This document shows, piece after piece, positions 5,799 to 8,129 of a DNA stretch of 8,129 nucleotides. Position numbers and translations under genes: made by a program. Below the pieces are notes generated by a model that searched no databases, had not been told where the DNA came from, and worked only from the letters and a program-made list of their open reading frames with translations. Origin of the DNA: Rubrobacter sp. (GTDB lineage Bacteria > Actinomycetota > Rubrobacteria > Rubrobacterales > Rubrobacteraceae); contig JADDPU010000187.1 of assembly GCA_016781725.1 (NCBI GenBank), positions 1-8,129 of the forward strand, in the 5' to 3' direction. Position 1 is the first letter of the stretch. Each line of letters opens with the position of its first letter.

Positions 5799-6404
5799 TC
5801 AGGCTATCCGCTCGTAGGTGTACTGGCGTCCGCCGGGAGCTGCGGTCTCCACGCGGCGGTGTATGAGGCCGAGTTTGGCGAGCCTGGTCGCCCGGTTGTT
5901 ACAGGCTGTATGGTTGAGGCCGAGCCTGGTGGCGAGCGCCGCGTTGGTGATGGAGCCGGCGTCGTAGATCGCCTGCAGGGTCTCGACCAGGTGGTCTGGG
6001 ACCTCGCCGACGATGCCGGGCTCGGCCCCGATCTCATCTACCCGGATCATGGCGAGCGACCGCTGCCTCAGAGAGGCCTCGACGTTCTCCAGAAGATCCC
6101 GGTCCTCCTCGACCAACACCAGGTGCCGATCCCCGTACTCCCCGCTCGCCGACCTCGAGGCCAGTATCCCCAGAGCCTCGTCCGCGAACGAGTAGTCCAT
6201 AAGCTCGACGCCCCGCGTGTCCACGTACAGGATGCCGCCCTTGGGCAACTCCTCGAGCGCCCCCTCGAGCGCCTCCCTGACAGCCCGGCCCGTCCGGCGG
6301 GTCACCATCAGCTTGCCCCCGAAGTCGCCTGAGGCCACCTCGAAGACCCGGTGCGCCTGCTCCTCACCCACCGAAGCCGTCCTCACTGTCGTCAGTGAAA
6401 TCAT
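5799..6404 (-). CDS. STAS-like domain (DUF4325-type) fused to a winged helix-turn-helix
   Basis: This 201-residue protein is a probable transcription regulator. Residues about 57-115 form a STAS-like domain: GILYVDTRGVELMDYSFADEALG has the beta-strand, V-MDYSFADE loop and helix seen in the DUF4325 STAS-like family that commonly partners GHKL ATPases. Residues about 137-198 are a winged helix-turn-helix (SITNAALATRLGLNHTACNNRATRLAKLGLIHRR), with a wing ending GGRQYTYERIA. The gene directly follows the STAS-ATPase gene, so I infer the ATPase contacts or switches this protein. ATG at 6404 has no Shine-Dalgarno; a strong promoter (6413-6441) places the transcription start at or within two bases of the ATG, so the mRNA is probably leaderless. 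A perfect dyad (6383-6398) lies within its first codons and recurs upstream of the next gene, which suggests autorepression and control of the downstream operon. Codon use is host-like. Confidence 0.85.
   Translation of the reverse strand: MISLTTVRTASVGEEQAHRVFEVASGDFGGKLMVTRRTGRAVREALEGALEELPKGGILYVDTRGVELMDYSFADEALGILASRSASGEYGDRHLVLVEEDRDLLENVEASLRQRSLAMIRVDEIGAEPGIVGEVPDHLVETLQAIYDAGSITNAALATRLGLNHTACNNRATRLAKLGLIHRRVETAAPGGRQYTYERIA
6383..6398. promoter_or_regulatory. operator-like dyad just downstream of the leaderless promoter
   Basis: TCACTG-TCGT-CAGTGA is a perfect 6-4-6 inverted repeat inside codons 3-8 of the winged-helix gene, about 6 to 22 bases after the predicted transcription start. 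A repressor bound here would block RNA polymerase. The site recurs at 5762-5777 in degenerate form. Its position next to a helix-turn-helix gene makes that protein the natural candidate to bind it. Confidence 0.55.
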
Positions 6405-6412
6405 ATAAGAGG

Positions 6413-6441
6413 ATTGTACCGGGCCTGTGCTGATAAGTCAA
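6413..6441 (-). promoter_or_regulatory. sigma-70 type promoter of the winged-helix gene
   Basis: On the minus strand TTGACT (6436-6441) and TACAAT (6413-6418) are separated by exactly 17 bases; each hexamer matches the consensus at five of six positions. Only eight bases separate the -10 element from the ATG at 6404, so transcription should begin at or next to the start codon. The promoter lies in the 62-base gap after the STAS-ATPase gene. Confidence 0.75.
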
Positions 6442-6466
6442 CGGCATATCGGGGGGTATTTTGCCT

Positions 6467-7381
6467 TCATTTGGAGGCTTTTTCTTGGGGGGTGCGGGGC
6501 AGGGAGACCCGGACGAAGGTGCCCGGGAACTGGGGGACGTTGCGGGAGTTCTTGCGGTTCTCATAGACTGTGACGCGGCCCGTGCCCGAGCGCAAAGAGA
6601 GGGAGCCGCCGGAGCGGGCGGCGATGCCTGCGACGAGGGCGAGGCCGCCGCCGCGTCCGATCTCGCCGGTCGCCGAGACCCCCATCTCGAGGGCGTGCCT
6701 CAGGGCGTCGTTGTCCGTGGTTGTGTGTTCGGCGTACTCCGGGTTGCGCGAGAGCGTCTCGCGCACGCCCACGCCCCCGTCGGCGATCGCTATGAGGACC
6801 TCCTCGCCGCGGCGGCGGGCCCCGCTGACTATGTGGTGGTAGGCCTGGACGGCGGCGTACGCCCCGAAAGAGGAGACCCCGTGCTCGGCCGCGTTCGCGC
6901 AGACCTCAGAGAGGGTCGAGCAGATCGCGACCCGCTCGCGCAGGCGGTAGCCCTGGTTCTCCAGGATCTCCGAGATCCGCCCGATAATCCCCGGTATCTC
7001 CTCCTCGGTGTGGAAGTTGATCAACTCCTGCAGCGTCCCCGGGTTGTGCCGTCTGCGCTCCCCCAAAGCCGCCACGTCGGCGTTCGTGCGCACCCGCTCA
7101 CCGAACATCCTGAAGAAATCCATCCGCTCCAAATAGGCCGGCACGTCGCGCCCCGCGAGCGCGAGGTCGACCTCCTCGCAGCGCGCGCACAGAAACTCGA
7201 GCAGCGCCGCGAGCCCACAGAGCCCCGCGGGCTCCACGAACTCCACTGCCCGCAGATCGAGCACCACGGGTCCCCCGTCGACGCGCGTGGCGGCGTCAAA
7301 GGCAGGGTCGAGGCTACCCATGGTCAGCACCCCGCTCATAGCGCCGCGGCTGCGAACGTTCAGATCCAGTTGCGTCTTCAC
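6467..7381 (-). CDS. STAS domain-GHKL ATPase fusion, anti-sigma/partner-switch type
   Basis: This is a 304-residue cytoplasmic regulator. Residues about 38-98 are a STAS domain (PVVLDLRAVEFVEPAGLCGLAALLEF). Residues about 120-296 are a GHKL/HATPase domain of the anti-sigma kinase type, with N box LSEVCANAAEHG (Glu159, Asn163), G1 box DGGVG (201-205), G2 box GRGGG (242-246) and final strand GTFVRVSLP. In SpoIIAA-like STAS proteins the helix cap carries a phosphorylated serine (DSSG); here it reads EPAG, so phosphorylation at that site is not possible. The ATP-binding residues look intact. The start is GTG at 7381: TACAAT ends seven bases upstream and there is only a weak, too-close AAGG, so this mRNA may also be leaderless. 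The downstream neighbour is a STAS-like winged-helix protein, its likely partner, although that gene also has its own promoter. Confidence 0.87.
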   Translation of the reverse strand: MKTQLDLNVRSRGAMSGVLTMGSLDPAFDAATRVDGGPVVLDLRAVEFVEPAGLCGLAALLEFLCARCEEVDLALAGRDVPAYLERMDFFRMFGERVRTNADVAALGERRRHNPGTLQELINFHTEEEIPGIIGRISEILENQGYRLRERVAICSTLSEVCANAAEHGVSSFGAYAAVQAYHHIVSGARRRGEEVLIAIADGGVGVRETLSRNPEYAEHTTTDNDALRHALEMGVSATGEIGRGGGLALVAGIAARSGGSLSLRSGTGRVTVYENRKNSRNVPQFPGTFVRVSLPRTPQEKASK

Positions 7382-7388
7382 TGGCCTT

Positions 7389-7394
7389 ATTGTA
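7389..7394 (-). promoter_or_regulatory. possible -10 element of the STAS-ATPase gene
   Basis: TACAAT on the minus strand ends seven bases before the GTG start at 7381 and is identical to the -10 of the next gene's promoter. No good -35 hexamer lies 16 to 18 bases upstream, so an activator or another sigma factor might be needed. A tandem repeat, TCCGGTGA/TCCGGTGT (7424-7439), sits further upstream in this gap. Confidence 0.35.
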
Positions 7395-7443
7395 GCTGGT
7401 TAAGACCGGTTGGCGCCTTTTGCTCCGGTGATCCGGTGTAAGA

Positions 7444-7457
7444 GACCATGAGTGGTC
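7444..7457 (-). terminator. weak hairpin after the GNAT gene
   Basis: GACCA-TGAG-TGGTC is a perfect 5-bp stem with a four-base loop, 75 bases beyond the GNAT stop codon in the transcribed direction, followed on the minus strand by TCTCTTAC. The stem is short and the T-tract is broken, so this is only a candidate terminator in the 151-base gap 7382-7532, where I see no gene. Confidence 0.25.
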
Positions 7458-7532
7458 CCCGTTCAGTGGGTTCCATGGCGATCTCGTACAGGCGTTTGGC
7501 GTGGATCTGTCGAGGGCACCTTTGGGCGTCTC

Positions 7533-8021
7533 TCAGGCGTCGCGACGACGCTCGTAGAAGAGCTCGGTGTAGCGGCGGTTGTCGTAGCGGCTCAGGAGGG
7601 AGCCGTCGCCGACCTGCGCGAAGCCGTTTTTCTCGAAGACGCGTTGCATGCGGTGGTTGTGGGCCATGGTCGAGCCTCGGACGGCCTCGAGGCCCAGGGT
7701 GTCGAAGGCGTAATCCAGGAGGAGGGAGACGGCCTCGGTGGCGTAGCCCTTACCGCGCAGGTTGCCCGGGCCGATCTTTATGCCGAGCTCGCAGCCGTCG
7801 CGGCGGAAGTCGTAGAGGGTCGCCATGCCGATAGGGTCTCCGGCGGCCTCTATGATAAAGGTCTTCACGCTCTTGTCCTCCCAGCGGGCCAGGTAATCGC
7901 GGCGGGCTGCCGAGAGGGAGATCGAGATCGGGGCCCTGCCGTTCCAGGCTGCGAGCTCGGGGTCGCGGTCCCAGGAGTAGGCGGCCTCCACGTCCGACTC
8001 GCGCGGCGGCCTGAGGATCAC
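7533..8021 (-). CDS. GNAT-family N-acetyltransferase, RimJ/RimL-like
   Basis: This is a 162-residue cytoplasmic acetyltransferase that would move acetyl from acetyl-CoA to an amine, typically a protein N-terminus or small molecule. The opening ILRPPRESDVEAAYSWDRDPELAAW is typical of the RimJ/RimL group. Motif A contains the acetyl-CoA pyrophosphate loop NLRGKGYATEAVSLLLDYAF (87-106), and motif B has HNHRMQRVFEKNGF (121-134). The annotated GTG at 8021 has only a close GGGGAG. The reading frame stays open upstream, encoding IRAEEIEALSGESVILRPP, and the segment LSGESVILRP matches how RimL-like proteins usually begin. Translation may therefore start up to 13 codons earlier, at ATA 8060, which has AGGAG five bases upstream. 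The gene looks monocistronic and its substrate is unknown. Confidence 0.9.
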   Translation of the reverse strand: MILRPPRESDVEAAYSWDRDPELAAWNGRAPISISLSAARRDYLARWEDKSVKTFIIEAAGDPIGMATLYDFRRDGCELGIKIGPGNLRGKGYATEAVSLLLDYAFDTLGLEAVRGSTMAHNHRMQRVFEKNGFAQVGDGSLLSRYDNRRYTELFYERRRDA

Positions 8022-8129
8022 GGACTCCCCGCTCAGGGCCTCTATCTCTTCGGCGCGTATGGCAGCTCCTCTCTAGGGAACAGAAATGTTACACCCGCGG
8101 GGCTCCCCTGGCAGCCCTTCGGGCGATTC

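Noticed and set aside
6461..7441. Long plus-strand open frame opposite the STAS-ATPase gene
   Set aside because: It is antisense to a gene with complete domains; its translation is arginine- and proline-rich with no motif, as expected for a GC-rich shadow frame.
8062..8129. Weak promoter CTGCCA-N17-TAACAT upstream of the GNAT gene and a GGGCT/AGCCC hairpin
   Set aside because: Both hexamers match only four of six consensus bases, and the hairpin is short; neither is distinguishable from chance here.
1..8129. CRISPR arrays, tRNA/rRNA genes, insertion sequences
   Set aside because: No regularly spaced repeats, no cloverleaf or rRNA-like conserved stretches and no transposase or terminal inverted repeats were seen; the only mobile element found is the intein.

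Overview
The window is GC-rich, all genes lie on the minus strand, and there are no RNA genes. High GC, frequent AGG (Arg) and ATA (Ile) codons beside G/C-ending codons, a group 2 sigma-70 factor and flavin-dependent thymidylate synthase together suggest a deep-branching actinobacterium of Rubrobacter type. This assignment is an inference; no marker gene here proves it.

Read from high to low coordinates (direction of transcription), the layout is: a GNAT acetyltransferase (7533-8021); a STAS-GHKL ATPase fusion (6467-7381); a STAS-like/winged-helix protein (5799-6404) behind a near-consensus promoter that appears to give a leaderless mRNA; a probable Rad52-like annealing protein (5138-5722); two small paralogous CC/CxxC proteins (4929-5138 and 4581-4886); a group 2 sigma factor (3681-4523); a hairpin that probably terminates it (3625-3664); thyX interrupted by a 353-residue intein with a LAGLIDADG endonuclease domain (1490-3484, intein 2135-3193); a single-domain rhodanese (1043-1402); and an MFS transporter running off the left edge (1-1089).

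The block from 7381 to 3681 is the most interesting part. An ATPase of the anti-sigma type and a DNA-binding STAS-like protein sit directly upstream of a run of genes containing a probable DNA-annealing protein, two metal-binding-like small proteins and a sigma factor. The same 16-bp dyad (TCACYG-N4-CRGTGA on either strand) occurs just after the winged-helix gene's promoter and again upstream of the annealing-protein gene. This points to autoregulation and control of the downstream operon by the winged-helix protein, with the ATPase as its likely signalling partner. The function of the whole is unproven.

thyX carries two signs of past DNA exchange: the intein, visibly lower in GC than the host, and a separate 21-codon patch over the RHR active-site motif whose codons are mostly A/T-ending while the codons on its downstream side are host-like.
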